From Planctomycetota bacterium (GTDB taxonomy: Bacteria; Planctomycetota; B129-G9), in NCBI GenBank assembly GCA_030607235.1, contig JAUWEX010000071.1:1-6500 (forward strand): DNA of 6,500 nucleotides, read 5' to 3'. This document shows, in pieces, positions 1 to 5,332 of this stretch (the first letter of the stretch is position 1; every line of letters begins with the position of its first letter). Under the pieces are notes generated by a model, which searched no databases, was not told the DNA's origin, and was given only the letters and a program-made list of their open reading frames with translations. The translations under genes and the position numbers were made by a program.

Positions 1-3000
1 TGCTGATCGTCGGCGGGCTGATGTGGTGCATGCAGATCAAGCAGGAGATATTCCCCGATTTCGACCTGGACATCGTTACCGTAACCGTGGCGTATCCGGG
101 CGCCTCGCCCGACGAGATAGAGAAGGGGGTAATCCTGCCGATTGAGGAGCAACTCAGCGGCCTCGACGGGATGGATGAAATTTCGTCTGTCTCCGGCGAG
201 GGCTATGGCATGGTGAGCGTCGAGATGCAGATCGGTTACGACAAGCAGAAGTTTCTGCAGGACATCAAAAACGAGGTCGACCGGATAACGACGTTTCCCG
301 ACGACGCCGAGGAGCCGAAGGTGAGCCTGGCGTCGATCAGCCGTGGAGTTTTGATGGTCGTCGTGCACGGAGATGCGGGCGCAGGCGGCAGCGGAGAGCG
401 GTTGTTGAGGGGAATGGCCGAGAAGATGCGCGAGCGCCTGTTGCAGTCGCCCAGGATAACCAAGGTCGAACTCCGCGGCGTCAGGCCCCACGAGGTCATC
501 GTGGAGGTGCCGCAGGAGAACCTGCGCAGGTACGGCCTGACACTCGGCGAGATCGCCAACACCATTCGCCTGAATTCGGTGGAGATCCCCGGCGGCGGCA
601 TCGACACCGAAAGCGGCGAGGTGCTGGTGCGCGTCAAGCGGCGGCGTTACTGGGCCGCGGAGTTCGAAGACATCGCCGTGAAGAACCCGCACGGCGGCGA
701 GCCGCTTCGTTTGAGCGACATCGCCGATACGATCGACGGATTCGAGGACGACGATTTCTCCGCGCAGTACAACGACGAGCCTGCCGTTCTGATAGACGTG
801 ATGCGGGTGGGCGACCAGACCCCGGTCGAGGTCTCGGAGGCGGCGCGCGAGATCATCGCCGAGATGAACGAGCAATTTCCACCGGGGATCCAGGCGGTGG
901 TGCTCAACGATTTTTCCGAGTTGTACTCTCAGCGCATGAGCCTGCTGCTGCGCAACGCCTACATCGGCCTGGCGCTGGTGTTCGTGCTTCTGGCGGTGTT
1001 TTTGGAGGCGCGGCTGGCGTTCTGGATAGCGATGGGGATTCCGATTTCGTTCCTGGGAGCGTTTCTGTTTTTGCCGGCGATGGATATGTCGGTGAACATG
1101 CTCTCGATGTTCGCGTTTATCGTTGCGCTGGGTATCGTGGTCGACGACGCGATCGTGGTGGGGGAGAATATCTACCGCTGGAAACAGAAGGGGATGAGTT
1201 TCCAGAAGGCCGCGGTCCGCGGGGCCAGGGAGGTTGCCATGCCGGTAACCTTCAGCATTCTGACCAACATCGCGGCGTTTATGCCGATGCTGTTCATCCC
1301 CGGGGCGATGGGCAAGATATGGGCGGTGATTCCGGCGGTGGTGATAACGGTGTTTTTGATCTCGCTGTTCGAGAGCCTGTTTATCCTGCCGGCGCACCTG
1401 GGGCATTACAGGGAAAAGAGGCGGCGGGGCGTGAGCGCGTGGCTGCACCACCGGCAGCAGAACTTCAGCCACGCATTCGTGAGGTTCATCCGGAATTATT
1501 ACAAGCCGTTTTTGGGGCGCGTGGCGAAGCACCGCTACATTACCATTTCGGTCGCGGCGGCCATACTCATGCTGACGGTGGGCTGGGTGACGAGCGGACG
1601 TATGGGGATGACCGCGATGCCCAAGGTGGAGTCCGACATCTCGCTGGTTACGATCAAACTGCCTTACGGCTCGCCGGTGGAATCGGTCGAGGCGATGCGC
1701 GACGGGATACTGGCGAGCGCAAAAAAAATCATCGCCGAAAACGGCGGCGAGAAACTGGTCGAAGGCGTATTCGCCATGATAGGCGCGGAGGGCTCGCACG
1801 TTTGCACCATCATGGTATTTATGCGCGACTCGAAGACCAGGCCGATTTCGACGACGGAGTTCACCAACAAATGGCGCGAGGCCAGCGGGCGGCCCGGCGG
1901 GCTGGAGTCGCTGGAATTCAGCGCCGACTCCTTCGGCCCGAGGGTGGGCAAGGCGATCAGCGTGCAGTTAAGCCACACCGACATCAAGGTACTGGAGACG
2001 GCATGTGCCGACCTCGCCGAGGCGCTGAAACGGTTTTCGGTCGCCAGGGATATCGACGACGGGTTTTCGCTGGGCAAGGAGCAGTTGGACTTCACGATGT
2101 TGCCTGCGGGCCTGAGCGAGGGCCTGACGCACATGGAGATCGCGCGGCAGATGCGCTATGCCTACCAGGGCGTCGAGGCGTTTAAGCAGCAGCGCGGCCG
2201 CAACGAGGTTACCGTGAGGGTGCGCCTGACGAAGGAAGAGCGCGAACGCGAGCAGTCGCTGGACAACTTTATTCTCCGCACTCCGTCCGGGGGGGAGATC
2301 CGGCTGATGGACGCCGCCGAATACAAGCGCGGCCGCTCGTACACCGAGATCAAGCGGCGAAGCGGCCGCCGCTTGATAACGGTTACCGCCGACGTCGACC
2401 CGCCCAGGGAGTCGAGCGTCGTGCTCGATGCGATCAATGCCGAGATACTGCCGGGACTGACGGAGAAGCACCCCGGTTTGCAATACAGTTTCGAGGGCGA
2501 AGAGGCCAGCATCAACGAAAGCATGGAATCGATCTACGCCGGCCTGGTCGTGGCCGCACTGGCTATCTACGCGATGCTCGCCATCCCGATGCGCTCGTAC
2601 GCCCAGCCCGCCATCATCATGGTCAGCATCCCCTTCGGCGTCGTCGGCGCGGTCCTGGGCCACCTTATCATGGGTTTCGGCCTGAGCGTAATCAGCGTCC
2701 TGGGCATCGTGGCGCTGTCGGGAGTGGTGGTCAACGACTCGCTGGTCTATATCGACTTCGCCAACCGCGAACGCAGGTCCGGCAAGTCGGCTTACGATTC
2801 GATTTTGTCGGCGGGCGCGAACCGCTTCCGGCCGATTATGCTGACGACGCTGACGACGTTCGGGGGGCTGGCGCCGATGATATTCGAGACCTCGCTTCAG
2901 GCGCGCTTTATGATTCCGATGGCGGTGTCGCTGGGCTACGGTATCATGTTCGCGACGGGGATTACGCTGTTGCTGGTGCCGAGCCTGTACCTGGTAATCG

Positions 3001-3074
3001 ACGATATGAAGTCGGTTTTCGGTCGAATGCGCTTGCACATGCGCGCCTTTGCGGGCAGTGCCCGCTCCCAATAG
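1..3074 (+). CDS. RND-family efflux permease (AcrB-like inner-membrane subunit), 5'-truncated
   Basis: This is the proton-driven inner-membrane subunit of a tripartite efflux pump, which would work with a periplasmic adaptor and an outer-membrane channel. The frame is open from base 3, so the start lies upstream. Aligning KQEIFPDF with AcrB KLPVAQYP suggests about 18 missing residues. Numbering from the Met at base 21, I see the end of TM1 and the PGASPDEIE segment of the first porter loop (24-34). TM2-TM6 follow at about 310-458, with the paired aspartates of the proton relay in GIVVDDAIVVGENIYR (D375, D376). TM7 is at about 505-525, the second periplasmic loop at 530-830, and TM8-TM12 at about 835-991. 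The TM10 lysine of AcrB (K940) is replaced: the aligned stretch reads SGVVVNDSLVYIDF. RFRPIMLTTLTTF matches the TM11 arginine region. The substrate cannot be told. Neighbours to the left are not visible, and the next gene on this strand (the tRNA) has its own promoter. Confidence 0.95.
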   Translation, partial: LIVGGLMWCMQIKQEIFPDFDLDIVTVTVAYPGASPDEIEKGVILPIEEQLSGLDGMDEISSVSGEGYGMVSVEMQIGYDKQKFLQDIKNEVDRITTFPDDAEEPKVSLASISRGVLMVVVHGDAGAGGSGERLLRGMAEKMRERLLQSPRITKVELRGVRPHEVIVEVPQENLRRYGLTLGEIANTIRLNSVEIPGGGIDTESGEVLVRVKRRRYWAAEFEDIAVKNPHGGEPLRLSDIADTIDGFEDDDFSAQYNDEPAVLIDVMRVGDQTPVEVSEAAREIIAEMNEQFPPGIQAVVLNDFSELYSQRMSLLLRNAYIGLALVFVLLAVFLEARLAFWIAMGIPISFLGAFLFLPAMDMSVNMLSMFAFIVALGIVVDDAIVVGENIYRWKQKGMSFQKAAVRGAREVAMPVTFSILTNIAAFMPMLFIPGAMGKIWAVIPAVVITVFLISLFESLFILPAHLGHYREKRRRGVSAWLHHRQQNFSHAFVRFIRNYYKPFLGRVAKHRYITISVAAAILMLTVGWVTSGRMGMTAMPKVESDISLVTIKLPYGSPVESVEAMRDGILASAKKIIAENGGEKLVEGVFAMIGAEGSHVCTIMVFMRDSKTRPISTTEFTNKWREASGRPGGLESLEFSADSFGPRVGKAISVQLSHTDIKVLETACADLAEALKRFSVARDIDDGFSLGKEQLDFTMLPAGLSEGLTHMEIARQMRYAYQGVEAFKQQRGRNEVTVRVRLTKEEREREQSLDNFILRTPSGGEIRLMDAAEYKRGRSYTEIKRRSGRRLITVTADVDPPRESSVVLDAINAEILPGLTEKHPGLQYSFEGEEASINESMESIYAGLVVAALAIYAMLAIPMRSYAQPAIIMVSIPFGVVGAVLGHLIMGFGLSVISVLGIVALSGVVVNDSLVYIDFANRERRSGKSAYDSILSAGANRFRPIMLTTLTTFGGLAPMIFETSLQARFMIPMAVSLGYGIMFATGITLLLVPSLYLVIDDMKSVFGRMRLHMRAFAGSARSQ

Positions 3075-3108
3075 GGTAAATCCACCTATTCCAATACCCG
3101 CTCGCTGT

Positions 3109-3128
3109 CTATCGCCATTCGGCGATAG
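3109..3128. repeat. 8-bp perfect inverted repeat downstream of the RND gene
   Basis: CTATCGCC and GGCGATAG pair perfectly around the loop ATTC. The overlapping GAAGC-GCTT-GCTTC at 3128-3141 could form a second, smaller hairpin. It begins 35 bases after the permease stop. No T-run follows, so it is not a standard intrinsic terminator. It may instead stabilise the mRNA 3' end or act as a weak or factor-assisted terminator. The role is inferred. Confidence 0.5.
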
Positions 3129-3191
3129 AAGCGCTTGCTTCCACACACTGGCGATTTGGGCAGGAGTGCTGTGTTGTTGGGGATAAAAAGT

Positions 3192-3212
3192 AAAAAGGTG
3201 CCTGACACCCTT
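3192..3212. repeat. palindromic element centred on GGTGCCTGACACC, A-rich left arm
   Basis: GGTG (3197-3200) and CACC (3206-3209) form an imperfect dyad centred on T3203, with an A-rich left side and CTT on the right. From memory, elements of the form AAAAGGTGYCTGACACCTTTT are dispersed many times in genomes of several environmental phyla, often near small IS200/REP-type transposases. Only one copy is in this window, so its repetitive nature cannot be shown here. Confidence 0.45.
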
Positions 3213-3222
3213 CCGTGATTTC

Positions 3223-3251
3223 TTGACGCGGGCGGGCGCATTGCGTAAAAT
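3223..3251 (+). promoter_or_regulatory. sigma70-type promoter for tRNA-Ala
   Basis: The -35 box TTGACG (3223-3228) and the -10 box TAAAAT (3246-3251) each match the consensus at five of six bases and are separated by the optimal 17 bp. Transcription would start near 3258, giving a leader of about 12 bases before the mature tRNA at 3270. The bases just after the -10 box (GCGCCGCC, 3252-3259) form a GC-rich discriminator. Such discriminators are known at stable-RNA promoters under stringent (ppGpp) control, and control of that kind here is inferred. Confidence 0.75.
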
Positions 3252-3256
3252 GCGCC
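3235..3256. promoter_or_regulatory. 8-bp dyad spanning the -10 box of the tRNA promoter
   Basis: GGCGCATT (3235-3242) and AATGCGCC (3249-3256) are exact reverse complements around GCGTAA. The right arm overlaps the last three bases of the -10 box and the discriminator. It could be an operator half-site pair or chance symmetry in GC-rich sequence. No regulator can be named. Confidence 0.3.
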
Positions 3257-3269
3257 GCCTCAAAAAAAC

Positions 3270-3344
3270 GGGCGTGTAGTTCAGGGGGAGAACGCCTGGT
3301 TTGCAACCAGGAGGTCGCGGGTTCGAATCCCGCCACGTCCACCA
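3270..3344 (+). tRNA. tRNA-Ala, anticodon UGC, CCA encoded
   Basis: The cloverleaf is complete. The acceptor stem is GGGCGTG (3270-3276) with CACGTCC (3334-3340), and the D-stem is GTTC/GAAC with a 7-nt loop. The anticodon stem is CCTGG/CCAGG around TTTGCAA, with anticodon TGC at 3302-3304. The variable loop is AGGTC (3312-3316), and the T-stem is GCGGG/CCCGC around TTCGAAT. The discriminator is A3341 and CCA is encoded at 3342-3344. The acceptor holds a G3:U70 pair (G3272 with T3338), the classic identity element for alanyl-tRNA synthetase, which agrees with the anticodon. It lies between its own promoter and a terminator, so it looks like a single-gene transcription unit. Confidence 0.97.
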
Positions 3345-3350
3345 GAAACC

Positions 3351-3385
3351 AAAAGGACTTGCGGGTTTCCCGCGAGTCCTTTTTT
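3351..3385 (+). terminator. intrinsic terminator after tRNA-Ala, probably bidirectional
   Basis: A 15-bp stem (3351-3365 with 3369-3383, one T-G wobble, the rest Watson-Crick) closes a TTT loop. A run of six T (3380-3385) follows the GC-rich part of the stem. On the opposite strand the same hairpin carries a TTTT tail, and it lies just beyond the stop of the - strand channel gene at 3390. It probably ends both convergent transcripts. Confidence 0.9.
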
Positions 3386-3389
3386 GTGT

Positions 3390-4232
3390 TTATGACCTCC
3401 GCGCGAGTTTGGAGGCGAGGATGGCGATAAGCCCGCCGAGGAAGAAGTAGCCCAACACGACTTCGAGACCGACGATGATTGTTCCCAGCCACGTTGCCGC
3501 CTTGATATCGCCGAAGCCCAGCGTCGTGAAAGTTACGACGCTGAAATAGACCTTGACCAGAAGATTGGCCGGAAATGAGTGGTCGTATTTTGCGAGTGGT
3601 GCGCCTATGTAGACCAGTTTCGGGAACGCCCAATAAACGATTCCGAAAAACGACGCGAAGATGAACGACCACAAGGCCCAGAGGGATAGACACCTTCCGC
3701 AGTTGGAACTCCGCGCCCAGAGCCAGTACATAACGGGATGTTTTTCATGGAAGTCTTCAATGAATTGCTCGTCCTCGATATCCCGTTTAAGGCCGGGATT
3801 TTGTGATGCGTCCATCAACGAAGTATCGATCCCGGTGAATATGGTTGGACGGCCTTTTTTCCCAATCCTGCGGCAGAAGCCAATAAATTTTTCCAGTGGT
3901 TTGCGCAGATCGTCTTCAAGGCTGTCGAATATTTTTTTTCTTCGTTTGTGCCTTCTTTGCCATGCAAGTTTTTTCCACTCTCTTCCCTTGCGAAATTTTT
4001 TTGAATACAGCATTGTAAAAAAGGAAACCAAGAACGCCACCCATAACGGTCCGCGCCATTCCAATGAATATTGGATGCTCCAAAGTTCTGCCAAGTTCTT
4101 TTCTATCGCTGGATTGATTTGACGTTTCCCATTAATGATGTTTTGTATTGTCGAACCTGCGATCACTGCGCTGGTTAAATCAGCACCTCGAAGGTCAGCT
4201 TCTCCGAGAAGAGCTCCCTGAAAGTTGGCCAC
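3390..4232 (-). CDS. ion-channel (K+ filter-like) domain protein with pentapeptide repeats; likely C-terminal part of a frameshifted gene
   Basis: This is the membrane half of a pentapeptide-repeat channel. Residues 2-26 are pentapeptide repeats (ANFQG, ALLGE, ADLRG, ADLTS). A hydrophobic helix lies at about 61-77, followed by a very basic stretch (78-100) and a soluble loop. A second helix is at 182-202, a pore-helix-like segment at 228-236, the selectivity-filter-like TLGFGD at 237-242, and a last helix at 249-275. The filter resembles the TxGYG/TxGFG signature of two-TM K+ channel pores, so a K+-selective or related cation pore is likely but unproven. The start shown is a GTG with no Shine-Dalgarno sequence in front of it. 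The upstream pentapeptide pattern continues in another frame with no loss of repeat phase, so this is probably not an independent gene. The C-terminal block YFFLGGLIAILASKLARRS resembles, from memory, other pentapeptide-channel proteins. The coding strand is AT-rich compared with the RND gene. Confidence 0.8.
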   Translation of the reverse strand: MANFQGALLGEADLRGADLTSAVIAGSTIQNIINGKRQINPAIEKNLAELWSIQYSLEWRGPLWVAFLVSFFTMLYSKKFRKGREWKKLAWQRRHKRRKKIFDSLEDDLRKPLEKFIGFCRRIGKKGRPTIFTGIDTSLMDASQNPGLKRDIEDEQFIEDFHEKHPVMYWLWARSSNCGRCLSLWALWSFIFASFFGIVYWAFPKLVYIGAPLAKYDHSFPANLLVKVYFSVVTFTTLGFGDIKAATWLGTIIVGLEVVLGYFFLGGLIAILASKLARRS

Positions 4233-5137
4233 CGAAGATTGGCGTTCTGAAGGTTGGCCTCTAATAGATTGGCACCTCGAAGGTTGGCTTCCTCGAGATC
4301 AACTCCTCTAAGGTTGGCTTCATGAAGGTAAGCGCCCTGAAGGTTGGCTACGGAGAGCATAGCACCTTCCAGGTTGGTTGCCTCAAGATTAGCATCCTGA
4401 ACATCTGTGTACAGGAGCTTAGCGCCTTGAAGGTTGGCTACTTCGAGATCTGCGCCTTGAAGATTGGCTTTCGAGAGATCGGCATCTTGAAGGTTGGCGA
4501 CAAATAGACGAGCATCTTGAAGGTTAGATATTTTGAGACTAGTACCCTGAAGATTGGCACCTTCGAGATCAGCACCTCGAAGGTTGGCTTGAGACAATTC
4601 ACATTTTGCTAAATCAATATATCTCAGATCAAGATAATAATTTTCGAAAATTTCAGAGACATAATAAAAATCTCTAAATTGCCTGTCGCCTTCTAATGTT
4701 GTCGGCCCCCAATCTACCCCTGTATCAGGATCGTTGGGATCCCACAAGCCTTCGCGCTTCTTCAAACCTTCAATAATTTTATCCAGAAAAGCCTTGCCGT
4801 CTTCAGTTAACCAACGTTGTCGGTATTCAATTTCGCAAACTTCAGTGTCACTTATATCAATTTCTTCGCGTTTTAGTCCATCGAGTCCAACAACTTCTTT
4901 TAGGATTGCGTGGCGTTCGTTCCACTGTGCGAGTTGCTGCTTTTCCCATTGTGCGCGTTCTGCGGGATCTTCTATATCCGAGGCGAATTCAGGCTGGCCT
5001 TCGTTTTCTTCGATGTGTTTTTCGAAGAGTGCATCCAGATTTTCTTTCAAACGCTTGATTTCTTTCAGACGGGCGGCGTATTCCGCGTCCGATTCTCCGG
5101 GGCGTCTTGGGATTGCGTCATCTATCTCGTCGGCCAT
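4175..5137 (-). CDS. pentapeptide-repeat protein; N-terminal part of a pentapeptide/ion-channel gene split by a frameshift
   Basis: The ATG start has a good ribosome site (GGAGG, 5-base spacing). Residues 1-130 are highly charged and mostly helical in character, possibly coiled coil, with no signal peptide, so this part should be cytoplasmic. Residues 131-168 form an uncharacterised linker rich in aromatic and acidic residues. From D170 to R302 run about 27 pentapeptides of the A(D/N)LXX type (NLRGA, DLEGA, NLQGA), which fold as a right-handed four-sided beta-helix in known members. After R302 the pattern stops abruptly and the frame ends with 18 unrelated residues (WPTFRELF to the stop). The pattern carries on in the -1 frame as the overlapping channel ORF. 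Joined, the product would have about 582 residues: charged head, about 32 pentads (eight helical coils), then a three-helix channel domain. Alternatives are two translationally coupled proteins or a sequencing error. Confidence 0.8.
   Translation of the reverse strand: MADEIDDAIPRRPGESDAEYAARLKEIKRLKENLDALFEKHIEENEGQPEFASDIEDPAERAQWEKQQLAQWNERHAILKEVVGLDGLKREEIDISDTEVCEIEYRQRWLTEDGKAFLDKIIEGLKKREGLWDPNDPDTGVDWGPTTLEGDRQFRDFYYVSEIFENYYLDLRYIDLAKCELSQANLRGADLEGANLQGTSLKISNLQDARLFVANLQDADLSKANLQGADLEVANLQGAKLLYTDVQDANLEATNLEGAMLSVANLQGAYLHEANLRGVDLEEANLRGANLLEANLQNANLRWPTFRELFSEKLTFEVLI
4192..4590 (-). repeat. 30-bp tandem repeats encoding paired pentapeptides
   Basis: On the + strand the core AGGTTGGC, or a close variant, recurs at 4251, 4281, 4311, 4341, 4371, 4431, 4461, 4491, 4521, 4551 and 4581. 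The position at 4401 is diverged (ACATCTGT). Each 30-bp unit encodes ten residues, that is two pentads. Further copies at 4222 and 4192 sit one base out of register, because the unit 4222-4250 is only 29 bp long. The DNA-level similarity, including third codon positions, suggests growth by recent duplication. Confidence 0.9.
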
Positions 5138-5142
5138 TCCGT

Positions 5143-5147
5143 CCTCC
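5143..5147 (-). promoter_or_regulatory. Shine-Dalgarno site of the pentapeptide gene
   Basis: GGAGG on the - strand stands five bases before the ATG at 5137. It fixes this start. The downstream GTG at 4232 has no comparable site, which supports one start for the whole locus. Confidence 0.85.
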
Positions 5148-5185
5148 GTGCGTTTCCTGTAAAATCCGGTGTTTGTGTAACAGAG

Positions 5186-5214
5186 AGCATATCACCGAGA
5201 TGTGTCGCAGGCAA
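5186..5214 (-). promoter_or_regulatory. possible sigma70 promoter of the pentapeptide/channel gene
   Basis: Read on the - strand, TTGCCT (5214-5209) and TATGCT (5191-5186) are separated by 17 bp. Each matches its consensus at four of six bases. Transcription would begin near 5179, giving a leader of about 40 bases before the ATG. The match is moderate and not unique. Confidence 0.4.
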
Positions 5215-5265
5215 GCCGATTCCCCGACTGCGGGCGTGGCGGGGGGGAGTTTGGGAGATTTCCTC

Positions 5266-5295
5266 TTGTTTGGCGTCAATCGTATCGGATATACT
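5266..5295 (+). promoter_or_regulatory. possible sigma70 promoter of the WD40 lipoprotein gene
   Basis: The -10 box TATACT (5290-5295) matches the consensus at five of six bases. A weak -35 box TTGTTT (5266-5271) lies 18 bp upstream. The start point would be near 5302, about 30 bases before the ATG. It is divergent from the candidate promoter of the channel gene, with about 50 bp between the two -35 boxes. Confidence 0.4.
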
Positions 5296-5320
5296 TGTGT
5301 GTTATTGATGACACGTAATC

Positions 5321-5326
5321 AGGGAG
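5321..5326 (+). promoter_or_regulatory. Shine-Dalgarno site of the WD40 lipoprotein gene
   Basis: AGGGAG stands six bases before the ATG at 5333. Together with the signal peptide that starts at once after this ATG, it supports that start over any other in the frame. Confidence 0.8.
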
Positions 5327-5332
5327 AAAACC

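Noticed and set aside
1319..2185. A + strand frame inside the RND gene
   Set aside because: It is an out-of-frame shadow with a compositionally biased product, while the RND frame carries all conserved motifs.
1968..3263. A long - strand open frame antisense to the RND gene
   Set aside because: It is rich in R, H, Q and A, as expected from a reverse shadow of a GC-rich gene. It has no recognisable domain and overlaps conserved RND sequence.
3322..3344. tRNA 3' end as an attachment site for an integrated element
   Set aside because: No second copy of this sequence and no integrase gene is in the window.
3109..3693. A - strand open frame across the tRNA region encoding VAGFEPATSWLQTRRSPPELHA
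   Set aside because: This peptide is the well-known spurious translation of the reverse strand of a tRNA gene. The frame also overlaps the terminator and the channel gene.
3932..3939. Run of eight T (A8 on the coding strand) in the channel ORF as a slippage or frameshift site
   Set aside because: The frame stays open through it and the flanking protein sequence looks continuous, so nothing in the sequence requires slippage here.
4192..4590. CRISPR array, suggested by the regular 30-bp repetition
   Set aside because: There are no unique spacers. The period is continuous and in phase with a pentapeptide-coding frame.
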